In this document: positions 22,970 through 34,508 of the stretch, piece after piece
Position numbering within the stretch: position 1 is the first letter of the stretch
How the letters are laid out: every line of letters starts with the position of its first letter
Assembly: GCF_026151205.1 (NCBI RefSeq)
Contig: NC_087084.1
Location: 10,815,453 to 10,879,452 of the forward strand
DNA: 64,000 bases
Reading direction: 5' to 3'
From: Bolinopsis microptera
Taxonomy: Eukaryota > Ctenophora > Tentaculata > Lobata > Bolinopsidae
The notes under the pieces: model-generated
Databases searched by the model: none
What the model saw: only the letters and a program-made list of their open reading frames with translations
What the model was told of the DNA's origin: nothing
Translations under genes and position numbers: made by a program

Positions 22970-23482
22970 AACATATTATTATGAAAATATGAACCACAAT
23001 TCTAATATTTATTCATTGTTGGTCAAAATGAAAAAGAATCGAAAGTTTTCAATTCCATCTGCGAGCTCAAATTACTGACAACGACAGCTACATGTCAATT
23101 TAATAATATTAATAACTGATTAACGATAACAAGTTAAATGATTTAGTTAAATAACAGCCACCAAAACTTTAGATACAAGGAAATAAAAATGATTCGAACA
23201 AGAGGAAACAGGAAATACAGAAACATGTTTGACGGAATTTGAATAAAAGGAGGATCTCACCCCAGCAAAACCTATTGATAGACAAAAAATTGAAATTTAA
23301 CGGTTTTATTGATTGTTGCTTTATGTTCTAGATTTGATATTACTGTTAGTATAGTTATTTACCACCAAAAGGAAAAACGAGGTCTGATCGTCATCTTCTT
23401 ACAGCGTTCGATGTCTGTGTGAAGGTAAAATGATGACATCCTCTGGATCAGACAGAGGTCGAGTATTATATCGGGATTACTT
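22970..23482. other. No gene seen
   Basis: AT-rich sequence between the Ig remnants and the palindrome; no coding or repeat signal recognised. Confidence 0.4.
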
Positions 23483-25331
23483 CTGTAGTAGTTGTACAGC
23501 AATACTAAGGTAATGGGACTGCTGCGGACCTCTACCAGCCAAACCTTGTTGACAAAGCCGCAGTCAAGGTTCGGTGAACGGTAGTTAAAAGCGCTTAAGG
23601 GACATAAGCTTCAAAGTGGTAGAGCAGCATTATATATACATCATGTAGTGGCCATCTTGAGAAATGAGTAATAGGTAGAATGTAAGATTGTTCCTTCATA
23701 AATAGCCTTTTCCTCACTCTCAAACTGTTCTACCTATTACTCATTTCTCAAGATGTTCACTACATGATGTATGTATATAATGCTGCTCTACCACTTTAAC
23801 TCTACCACGGGGAGATACACCAAAAAAGTTTTTGCTCCGAACATCGATTTTATTTTATATTATGGTTAAATAGAATAAAATAATAAGAGGTTGCACACCT
23901 TAAAAATTTTCTAAAAATAGTCCCTCATCGAGAAAAAATATATTTTTCTTTTTCAAAAATGTTTAAAATTTGGAGAAGTCTGTCACTGTAATACCGATAG
24001 TTCGGCCATTTTAAAAGTTTTTTTGGTTGATTTTTTTACTGAACATTACTTACACTCCGTACAAGAAGCCCTTAAAAGGATTTTATAATTCAAACATAAA
24101 TGACAAAGTTACAGACCAAACAAGGTCGAGAGAAGCAAAATTGAAATTTTTGTAAAAATCAAAGTTGTATATTTTACCATTCACCCAGGTCATAAGATAT
24201 CGCTTCAAAAATTCTTGTGAGTGTAGCTGATGATCATATCCAACTTTTTGGAGCAGGATTTCTCTCAATGCCGAGTTTTAAGGTATGAAATGTAGCCTCA
24301 AACGACTTAGTAAAATTCATCGTAAAAAAGGGCCAAACATGGCAGATTTAAGGCTTAAAATGCGTATAACTCAAAAAGTGTCAGTTTTTTTGAAATAATT
24401 TTTACAGGATCGTAATCAGCTTGGTAAGAAGAATCTTTTAGTACCAAATTTATAATAGTTAAAGACACTCAATTTGTAAAAAAATGTGTTAAATTTGTAC
24501 AAAATTGATACAAGGTGGGACCCTTGTGTTCGAGCTGGAAAATTATTTAAAACAATTTGTCTTCTAAAATCACCTATTTGGTACTAAAAGATTCGTCTTC
24601 TCAAGCTGATTACGATTCTGTAAAAATTATTCCAAAAAACTGATACTTTTTGAGTTATACGCATTTTAAGCCTTAAATATGCCATGTTTGGCCCTTTTTT
24701 ACGATGAATTTTACTAAGTCGTTTGAGGCTACATTTCATACCTTAAAACTCGACATTGAGAGAAATCCTGCCATAAAAAGTTGGATATGATCATCAGCTA
24801 CACTCACAAGAATTTTTGAAGCGATATCTTATGACCTGGGTGAATGGTAAAATATACAACTTTGATTTTTACAAAAATTTCAATTTTGCTTCTCTCGACC
24901 TTGTTTGGTCTGTAACTTTGTTGTTTGTCATTTATGTTTGAATTATAAAATCCTTTTAAGGGCTTCTTGTACGGAGTGTAAGTAATGTTCAGTAAAAAAA
25001 TCAACCAAAAAACTTTTAAAATGGCCGAACTATCGGTATTACAGTGACAGACTTCTCCAAATTTTAAACATTTTTGAAAAAGAAAAATATATTTTTTCTC
25101 GATGAGGGACTATTTTTAGAAAATTTGTAAGGTGTGAAATCTTATTCTTTTTGTCTATTTAACCATAATATAAAATAAAATCGATGTTCGGAGCAAAAAC
25201 GTTTTTGTTGTATCTCCCCTTAACTACCGTTCACCGAACCTTGACTGCGGCTTGGTTACAAGGTTTGGCTGGTAGAGGGTCCGCAGTAGTCCCATTATCT
25301 TTAGTATTGCACTGTACAACTACTACAAAAG
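23483..25331. mobile_element. 1.85 kb palindromic element with nested insertion
   Basis: Arms read inward from TGTAGTAGTTGTACA at both ends, through TAATGGGACT, CGCAGTCAAGGTTCGGTGAA and CTCGATGAGGGACT, and meet near 24510. The arms are nearly identical and together span the whole block without a transposase. The left arm is interrupted at 23592-23808, where the right arm reads straight through. The reading frames in the arms are short and mirrored, so not genes. Confidence 0.85.
23613..23798. mobile_element. Small nested inverted-repeat element (MITE-like)
   Basis: AAAGTGGTAGAGCAGCATTA at the left is inverted at the right (TAATGCTGCTCTACCACTTT), with ATTACTCATTTCTCAAGATG paired inside. It sits only in the left arm of the surrounding palindrome, so it inserted after that arm existed. 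Confidence 0.8.
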
Positions 25332-25484
25332 GAAAACCGTAAGTTATGCACTTTTTAGACGGCATGTTTATTTAAGTTCAACTTGGATTATAGACGTACT
25401 TGGAGGGATGATAATTAATAACCCTACACTCGACTGTCACGTGATTTTTTCATTCCGTTTTCTAGCTGGCCCTGAACGACTATT

Positions 25485-25560
25485 CGAAACCCTAACCCTC
25501 TAATCTGATCCTAACCCTAACCCTTACCCAATCCCTAACAAAGGCATATGCTGAAATCCT
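25485..25560. repeat. Interstitial CCCTAA repeats
   Basis: Degenerate CCCTAACCCTAACCC-type run between the palindrome and the LINE relic. Confidence 0.7.
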
Positions 25561-25599
25561 AACCCAAACGAGAAATTGGACCAACTTCCTTAAACGGTC

Positions 25600-26690
25600 A
25601 TATCAGTAACGGTCTGCAGCAATCATAAGCGGAGTGCCACAGGGTACAGTTTTGGGCACGCTGCTTTTCATTTTGTTCATTAATGACATGAAGCTGTGCA
25701 TCACAGGATGTGTCATTAAATTCTTTGCTGACGATACACGGATTTTGAGGCACATCTATACACTTGAAGATGCAAGTATACTGCAAAATGATCTCAACTC
25801 TGTCATCGACTGGGCAAGATGCAATAACATGTCATTGCATGAGGATAAATTTGAGTTACTCGTGCACAAACACTGTCCCCGAAACAGCTTGCAAGACCTC
25901 CCTTTTGCCATCCAACTTATCAAGTTTCGCATGGTAACATAATGTACCCTACGGATGCAGTCAAAGACCTGGGGGTTTTGATTTCGGCGGACTTGTCTTA
26001 AAGCTCCCATGTTACTATGATAGCAGATCGTGCCCGTAAAGTTGCCTCTTGGGTTCTGAGCGCTTTTAGATCAAGAAACAAGATCACTATGCTGACCCTC
26101 TACAAGTCATTAGTCAGAAGCCATCTCGAGTACTGAATTGTCCCCTCTGGAATTCAACTAAGCAAGCTGATATCGCGCTGAGCTAGAGGGAGTACAACGT
26201 ACATTTACGTCCAAAATACATGGTGTGCAACATCTGAACTATTGGCAGAGATTGAAGGCCTTAAAATTGATGTCACTTCAACGGAGGAGAGAACGTTACA
26301 CTATCATTCATATGTGGAAGATTCTACACAAGAAGTGTCCTAATGATGTCAACGTTCAGTTTACAGATACACTCTGATATGGCCAGAAAGCAGTAGTCCC
26401 TAGCTTGTCAACGTCCAGTAGCCAAAGGAATCAAACGATCTTTGACAGCTCATTTGCAGTGATGGGGCCTCGATTGTGGAACATCATTTCCGCAAACCTG
26501 CACCTTATCGAGGACCCCCTACGCTTCAAGTCATTGTTGACGGAGTTTGTTACATCTATTCCGGACGAACCTCCTGTTACTGGATATTGTTGCCAGAACG
26601 GGAATTCGTTATTGAACTGGAGCGCAGAAAAGACAGCAACTTCGCTGCACGGGTGGTCAGCCGTTCTGATGACCCGATAGAGGATCTATG
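25600..26690 (+). pseudogene. LINE (Jockey/CR1-type) reverse-transcriptase relic
   Basis: Frame starts in IISGVPQGTVLGTLLF and FINDMKLC, reaches the active site FFADDT, and continues as LQNDLNSVIDWARCNNMSLH. Downstream parts (FDSSFAVMGPRLWNIISANL, FKSLLTEFV) are in other frames with several stops between. Only the central and C-terminal RT remain. Confidence 0.85.
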
Positions 26691-26699
26691 AAGCAACCC

Positions 26700-27894
26700 C
26701 AAGTAACCCAAGTAAGTAGTATCACGTGATCGAGATAGTTTTTCGCCAATATCTCGCCAGGATCAGGGGGGAGGCATTTTAATCCTATGTCAAGGGGGTG
26801 ATTCGGGATCAGCGTCCGAAAATAAATCGATCCGATCCGGGTTGGTTTCAGCTGTCGGGGGCCCTTTTAGAAAAATCTCGAAGATCGAGTGTAGAGTGAT
26901 TTAGCACGCTCGTACATGGAGTAAACCAAAGTAAACAAGACTTCAGGTTCCGTCAAGCATGAACAGGCTCGGTGTTTGGTTTTGACTTTGTGAACTACGA
27001 ATTTATCACTTTTGTCTATCCATTACATTATATGTATTTAATAAATATCAATCGTAGTTTTGAAATTAGTTTGATTGCCTGAAAACTTGTTTCATCCTCA
27101 ACAGTACAGACTAAAATAACATATTCAATATTCAAATCAACAGTAAAAGTAAAATTGTGATGAAACATTTATAGGAAAATGTAACGATCACATGATCACA
27201 TCTCATAACGATTCGTGGCATTATACTAATCATATGGTGTAAGCGTTTTATTGTTTAAAAAATAGAAAATTAAATTTGATTATCAGTAGTTTTTTTCAAT
27301 AAATCATCAATCGCGCATGACTTCAATAAAGTCTTTACTCATTAACGTATGTCGTAGAAATAAAACGTGTTCGACAGAGAGCATGCAGCTTAGTAACTTT
27401 GTAGATTATAAAACTACAAGGGATAATAAAAAACAACGCCCAAGTCTAATCTTTTCCTGAAACAAATGAGTAAATGTAAGTAAAAATTTCACTGCAGTTT
27501 CTGCCAATATTTCTTGTCAGCTAAATTACGGAGAAAATACAGATCAAAAATATCATTAAGACTTTGAGAAAAATGTTTTGTTTAAATAAATCGCGCACAA
27601 TAAGCGAGAATAAATTGCTTTGGGTTTGATTGGTTTTTAATAGATAATAGAAATTAATGAACAATAGTTTTTTTTCCAATAAATGATTAATCTGAATCAC
27701 CTATATAATATCCTTCTGGAATGTGGCGAACTTTCTTGTCTGTACTGACTGAAAAGTTAACTTAATATTGTTCAACTGTGTCACTTTATCAGCTTATCAA
27801 ATCACATGAGAGATGATAGAAACAACCATATTTATCAGCAAACAACAATAATAATATGGTGAACCTAGCAAGCTAGGAAGGAGGGGCCGATTTT
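26700..27894. other. No gene seen
   Basis: AT-rich, no coding signal or recognised repeat on either strand. Confidence 0.45.
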
Positions 27895-28160
27895 CTTAAT
27901 GTGTGGCGTTCCACTACGGTACAAATTTCCCTGCAGCATAGTCGTGAGTTGGAACGCAACCCCAGGTATATCACTCGTATATGCACTCGTGTTATTTTCG
28001 CAGCTCTAATGAGAGCCACTGTCATTTTGATTCACACCATGGTTTGGTGAGTGACGGCTGCCATTCAGTTTTGAGATCTTGGCCCAATTCGGATTCGAAC
28101 TCGCAACCTCGCCAGTAGACAAGCGGACTAACCGACTTAGCCACTAAGCCACTAAAGCAC
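27895..28160 (-). repeat. tRNA-derived SINE
   Basis: Reverse strand from about 28160 shows TGGCTAAGTCGGTTAGTCCG (A box-like) and GCGAGTTCGAATCCG (B box) separated by a tRNA-like spacing, followed by a non-tRNA body to about 27895. Stems are imperfect, so I read it as a SINE head rather than a gene. Confidence 0.65.
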
Positions 28161-28734
28161 GACTTAACAAATAAGATTGGATTAAATAATTACGATAAAA
28201 TTAACTGGTTGATAGCAAATTATGTGTACTAAAAGGTTAACAGAAACCGAACCAATCTGATTTGAACAGGGTAATCACAATTTACAAATTGTATAACAAT
28301 CTGTATGCTAGAAGTACAAGTGTTGGGCCGGAAGAACGCCTTCAATTACTCCTAATCGGGTGTATTCAACACTTTGATTTGAACAACTTGCAACGCCAAT
28401 TTCTTTCCATGAATGTATCGGCCGGGACTTTAAGTTCACTATCGCAGTGGAAATGCAAAAGTATAAACCCGCCTACGTAATATATTTGAAAACACACATA
28501 ACACTGTCGTATGAAAGTATGAACTCTCTCTACAGTCCAAACAGACCGCTTATATGAGTGCAATTCGCCTTAATAAGCTTATAGTATTAACTTATAGTAT
28601 AACCTGATTATGATTCATGTACCAACGTGCTACATAACATGCAGTATTGGGAGAGAGAGCGAGGAGGGAGAAAAAGAAAGTCATTTTATGTTACATTTGT
28701 GGTAGAAAACCATCAATTAGACCACTTTACAACC

Positions 28735-28882
28735 GACTAATTTGAAAAACCTTATTCATTCGGCTTTGTCAGAGTTTTGTCGAAACTATACCGAAAAAAC
28801 CAGTCCCGTAACTCTTACCGTTTTCTTGATTAAGCCGCTCGGCAATTTACCGCACACACACAGACAGACAGACAGACAGACA
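28735..28882. repeat. Dispersed repeat ending in CAGA tetramers, copy 1
   Basis: Shares CTATACCGAAAAAACCAGTC, CTTACCGTTTTCTTGATTAA, GCCGCTCGG and a closing (CAGA)n with 29935-30110. The reverse strand reads as a SINE-like unit with a TCTG tail. Confidence 0.75.
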
Positions 28883-29032
28883 GTTTGCTTGTTTGGGGAC
28901 TGGTTTGTAAGCCAGTCAATGTTTACGAATATAATAATTTTATTACATAATCATAAATGCATATCATAAATAGATCAAATCTGAAACAGAAATTTGCACG
29001 CAGTTAATAAATTAAAAATTAAAAAAAGACAG

Positions 29033-29373
<341 letters not shown>

Positions 29374-29392
29374 TCTGAGATTATTGTTTAAG

Positions 29393-29670
29393 TACTATTG
29401 GATACCAGAGGGCACTCCGGATAGAATTACTCACCTAATGCGACTCAGTAGGTAAATACTAAATACTCCTACCCTTTTTAACTGGGGCAGTGAAATCTCG
29501 ACCGAAAGCCGTGTTACACTATTATATATATACTAGTGTAACCCGGCCTCCGGCCGGGATTTCACTGCCGCAGTTAAAAAGGGTAGGAGCATTTACCCGT
29601 TGAGTCAACACCCGCATTAGGTGAACAATTCTATTCGGAGTGCCCTCACGTATCCAATGGTATCTTAAAC
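29393..29670. mobile_element. Foldback element with CCGGCCTCCGGCCGG core side
   Basis: Left half (GGGCACTCCGGATAGAATT, CTCCTACCCTTTTTAACTG, GCAGTGAAATC) is inverted on the right (GATTTCACTGCCGCAGTTAA, AATTCTATTCGGAGTGCCC), centre near 29530 in TATATATATA. No coding capacity. Confidence 0.8.
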
Positions 29671-29934
29671 AATAGTAATAGTATCTTAAACAATAATCAA
29701 TAGAAATTAACCCTTAACACCACACCCGCCTATCATATTTGTGAACATGCATAACATTGTCGTATGAAAGTATGAACTCTCTCTCTCTGCAGTCCAAACA
29801 GTGCCCCCTCCCCTAATAAGATTATAGTATAGACAGCGAATCTTACCCGGGTAACTCAATTACACTAATTATGCAGCTACATATGCGAGCCCCGTAACTC
29901 TTACCGTTCTGCTCAAGCCATTTTATGTAACATT

Positions 29935-30112
29935 TGTGGTACAAAACCATCAATTAAACCACTTACCAACGACCGATTTAAAAAACCTTTATCATTTAAC
30001 TTCGTCAGAGTTTTTTCGGCACTTTACCGAAAAAATCAGTCCCGCAACTCTTACCGTTTTATTGATTAAGCCGCTCGGAAATTACAAACAGACAGACAGA
30101 CAGACAGAAAAC
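29935..30112. repeat. Dispersed repeat ending in CAGA tetramers, copy 2
   Basis: Second copy of the repeat at 28735-28882, same orientation, about 85 percent alike by eye. The two flank the CA tract and foldback element. Confidence 0.75.
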
Positions 30113-30119
30113 ACACATT

Positions 30120-32330
30120 CTGGGATTATTAGTTAGATATAGTAGTAATACTAGTAGTAACTTAATAATCAGGGAACAAGCACTAAAGTGCTTGGTAAAG
30201 CACAAGTTTACGATTTTAATTAATCAATTTAATCAATTGAATGTCTTTAAACCTTTTCAATTTCAATATTCTATGGAGTTATTCTGTAGGTAAATAGATA
30301 TTACTATAACAACGAGACAGTTAAACCACTGTCTCTATGGTGAATGGTGATCCCATATAATTGGGAACGGTGAACTCAGCTGCGTACACGTTACGTTACC
30401 ATCGTTACTATTGTACCAGTACACATTACCATTGTACACGTTACCATCGTTTGCTGGCATAATCGGCATTTGATGGAAACATTCAGTTACGTCGAAGTCG
30501 ATCTTGGCCCAGACTCATGCTCTAAACGGATAGCTCATAACTGGCAGCAGTTTAGAAATACGCTGACGTGGTGTATTCAACAAGTCTAGGCAAAAGTTTT
30601 TTTTAAAACAGGGCTGTTTATGCAGCTGAGGAAATTAATTACTGTGCTAAGACGCTATAATTAATTAAATGAGACACTGAAAGTGGTACAAAGAACAACA
30701 TCGACATGAACCGGAGATGAGATGAAAACCATTTTTATTAACTTTAAGCGATAAATATTAAATATAAAGATAAAAATAACGATATATCGAGCAAATCAAA
30801 ACAGCCGAGAAAGAAGAAAAGAAGTAAATCACATACCTATTACCTATATAAACCACAGTAAGTAGAGTAAACCATACAATACTGAACACTTGAGCGATGT
30901 GCTCATCACTTATAAAATATAAAGTTTCATTAAATATACACCATCCGCTACTCATCTGTGGAGCCGTGAAGTGAGAAGAAGAAGGAATGCTGCCACCTAA
31001 CACATTTTTGCGACATTTAACAACCATGTTTAATTACAGAAGGTTGGAACTCGCGGCAGAACAATGTGTGCTGTGTGTGTGAGCTGGATACTGGATAATA
31101 ATGACGGTGACTTAAAATTTTGTAGTCCGAAAATATGTTTTTTTCTTCCGCGACGATAAACCGCCGAATTTCGTTCCAATTAAATATGTCGTGTGTGTGT
31201 GTAACTGAGTGGTCGTGAGGGAGAGATTTGAGGGGGCCTATAGAAGAGAGATATGTGTAGAGCTCCTAATTGGGTGTCTTTCGGGAATTTGTGGAAAACT
31301 CAAACTTATTTTATTTTTAGCGTCAGGAGACTCAACCTCAGATACGGAGGGCAAAATGAAAGTATGCAGTATAGAATATAAATGTACTCAATTTTTAGAT
31401 AAATCTAAATCTCCACCTGCTACGTGACAAAGCTAGCGAAAAACCATTATAGGCGGCGCCCATCGGAACTCTCGAAGAAAGTATACAGGGTGTTTTATAA
31501 ATACTAAATGATGTCCTGTTTTTGGTTATAATGCACAAACAAAAAAAATATGAATATGACGAGTCACAACGTTCCTACCCTTGCATTTAGACATCGCGTT
31601 ATTGTGGTATGTTAGAATATAGACTTGAGGAGCCAATAATAATTGTTTGGTATATATAATTGTATGTGACTATGTCAAATGAGGGAACTAAAAATCATGA
31701 AACCTGCTTTAACTTCACTTAATGAGCTTTAAGCGCGACTATAAACAACTCAAGAAATGAACGAGGAATGCGCGTAGGGCTGGGTTTACAAACAGCTATG
31801 ATTTTCTAAATTAATGCTGCATCCTTGTTAAGTTATTATATGTATTATTACTTTATTATATGTAATAATTTCTGTATGATGCTTGGTATGAAGCTAAACT
31901 CAATTAAGCGGAGTTCCGGTAGAAGCGCTGCTAAATGCTGTACCATCCTACTTCTTATAGTTACACTACAACTTCTACTGCTAATAACTTCCGTTTACCA
32001 AGAGTTAATTTGTCGAGAGCAAATGGAATGTGGGTATTAGAGGGTATTATAATAGTGGTTCGTCTCTTCCTATAAAATGCAATAATTTGATAAGTTACGA
32101 GCAAATCAAATAACTGATCAATTAATTAATTAATCAATTAAGATGTCATTATCTAATTGGCGTGTCAACACACTCCAGAAGCTGTACATCGCTATAAGAC
32201 TATAGCAGGAAACTTTTTTAGGAATTTTTTAATTAGCCCGGCTTTTTGTACGAAAATAAGGTAAAAAAGTAAGGTATTGATACTGATTGAGTAGCTTACT
32301 CAGTAGCACTCAGCATTGAGTAGCACTGAG
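30120..32330. other. No supported gene
   Basis: A 71-codon plus-strand frame at 31825 has a hydrophobic segment (CCTILLLIVTLQLLLLIT) and a minus-strand frame at 30758-31027 is hydrophobic, but neither shows family motifs or splice context. ATGGTTAC-type motifs near 30395-30450 repeat loosely (ACACGTTACCATCGTT). Confidence 0.4.
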
Positions 32331-32339
32331 TGGTACTGT

Positions 32340-32642
32340 ATAGCACTGAGTAGTGAGTAGCACTCGGTAACACTCAGAAACACTCAGTAACACTCAATAA
32401 CACTCAGTAACACTCAGTAACACTCAGTAACACTCAGTAACACTCGGTAACACTCAGTAACACTCAGAAATACTCAGTAACACTCAGTAACACTCAGTAA
32501 CACTCAGTAACACTCAGTAACACTCAGTAACACTCAGTAACACTCAGTAACACTCAGTAACACTCAGTAACACTCAGTAACACTCAGTAACACTCAGCAA
32601 CACTCAGTAACACTCAGTAACACTGAGTAGCACTGAGTAGCA
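32340..32642. repeat. CACTCAGTAA 10 bp minisatellite
   Basis: About 28 copies of CACTCAGTAA with scattered variants (CACTCGGTAA, CACTCAGAAA, CACTGAGTAG) at the edges, where the unit degenerates first. Confidence 0.95.
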
Positions 32643-34385
32643 CTCTGAACTTAGAAGAACTCAATAGTTTGTCTGTTAAATATCTCCAATTCTGATGTGA
32701 AGTAGCTATGGTACTCACCATTGGTACTGCCCACTATAAAAGCCCCTCAATATAAAGCCCCTCAAAATAATCAATTAATTAATTACGGCTCAAGTCTCAA
32801 GTGAGCATCTGATATGGACCACCAATCATGATCCATACAAATTCATCTCCTTGACATGCTTAGAAATTTTAACGATTTAAATCATCTTAGAAATATTGCT
32901 TTTTATTTGACAGAACAAATTGGCGCACAATCCAAGCCTAATAATTATTTTTTCAGAGGAAGATTAGATAGCAGCGTTTACACTATCTATTATTTAGAAC
33001 TTTAGTATGTATAAACATGCAAGTAAGCCCAATTATAAACCAATTTTGTAATTATTTAAATCAGTGACAGCCGCTTTTTACAAACCTGTCATCGTTCAAA
33101 TATGGAGCACTGTGTAAGAGTGATATTTTCTCTACTTACACCTCAGTTCTACACTTCGTCATTATTATTTCTGTTTGGGGTTTTTAATAAATTTTAGAGA
33201 TTAGAATATCGTACGGTGTGTTTTAAATTTTCATGTGTTGCATCATGAGTTTTTTGTTTGGTCATAAGGGTTTTCTTGCTTCCGGCGAGGAAGCGACTAT
33301 TGAGATCAGATGCAAACGTAATAAGTATAATAATTGTAAACACAAGCGCGGTAGCTACTATAATTTCCACATTTCTGTGATTAGGCAGGTTTTAAACGTA
33401 TTCTTTCTGTTTCTCGATTAAATTTTATGGATGTTTTTTGTGTTTTCCTAGCTATTAGAAATACACAGTTGGCCTGATTGTGTTCCTGTCCAGCAAATTT
33501 CTACAGTTGAATATACTCTGATCCACCGATGTCAGTTGTAAACTCAGCAACAATTAGCAGTCAATTTAAGTCATAACATCCACTGTCAACAATAATAATA
33601 ACCATATTATTACGTGGGGTTTTGGTCAAAAAATCTTGATCAGCTGAAAAAAGGCAATGAAATTGTTGATCAGCAGCAAATCTAAACCGCCCACATTTTA
33701 GCCGCCCATATTCTAGCGGATAATTATGCGTCATCATAATGTAATGTTATAGTCAGTTCACACGGAAGCAAATGGTGATGTGTAGTATTATTGTTATTGT
33801 TTGTGTATTTAAATATAAGTATCTGTTAGCACCTACTTGCTTATTTGTTCAGGGAATACAGTAATTGCTCTTAATAATGCCTTCTGTTCACGGTATTTTT
33901 CATAATTGCATATTCTATGGCATTGGTAAGCTCGTTTTGCTTCCGTTTCCTGAAGTTACGAACTTTTAATAGTAGATTTTTCATTTTACAGGTGTTTATA
34001 GTTACTCATTGGTCCTCTAACATTCAATTAAGTTAAGTTGTTTCAAGTTAATCACAATTGCAATTGTATTACGTCCTATTATTATGGCAATATAGTGTAA
34101 TTATAGTGTAATTATAGTGTAATTATAATGTAATTATGATTAAATTATAGTTTAATCATTAATTACACTACTCAATTGATAGATGTTTAGTAAAAATAGC
34201 ACTAATGAGTGACAAACGTGAACCTCCACATGATTGAACGCCGTGTTTCCGTTTTTTATAAAATACTAAACAGTGTTTCAAACAAACACCCATAAAATAC
34301 TAAACAGTGTTTCAAACAAACACCCATTACTCCTCACAGATGGCAAACTAAAGATGGACAAGAATAAACCCAGCTGGTAATAATA
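32643..34385. other. Upstream region of the fusogen gene; no other gene seen
   Basis: Non-coding, AT-rich. Contains ATAGTGTAATT repeats at 34090-34140 and a 34 bp tandem duplication (AAATACTAAACAGTGTTTCA) at 34257-34327. Promoter elements could not be assigned. Confidence 0.45.
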
Positions 34386-34508
34386 ATGTCTAGATTTATA
34401 ATCCCCCTGGTGTTATTTCTCTCACAGACACACCCGGCTCTGTCTGTGTCGGGAAACTGTGCTAAAAACGTGCTCTGGGATACTGAGATATCTCAACATT
34501 TTAATCAG
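34386..34508 (+). CDS. eff-1-like: Fusogen exon 1: start codon and signal peptide
   Basis: ATG followed by a hydrophobic stretch (FIIPLVLFL) and a small-residue region around 18-22, typical of a cleavable signal peptide. The first mature cysteine (C25) lies in GNCAKN. The exon ends CAG|GTAATT in phase 0. No in-frame upstream ATG was seen close by, so this start is the natural one. The 5' UTR and promoter are not resolved. Confidence 0.8.

Noticed and set aside
32340-32642. CRISPR-like regular repeat array
   Set aside because: Contiguous 10 bp units without spacers in a eukaryotic genome: a minisatellite.
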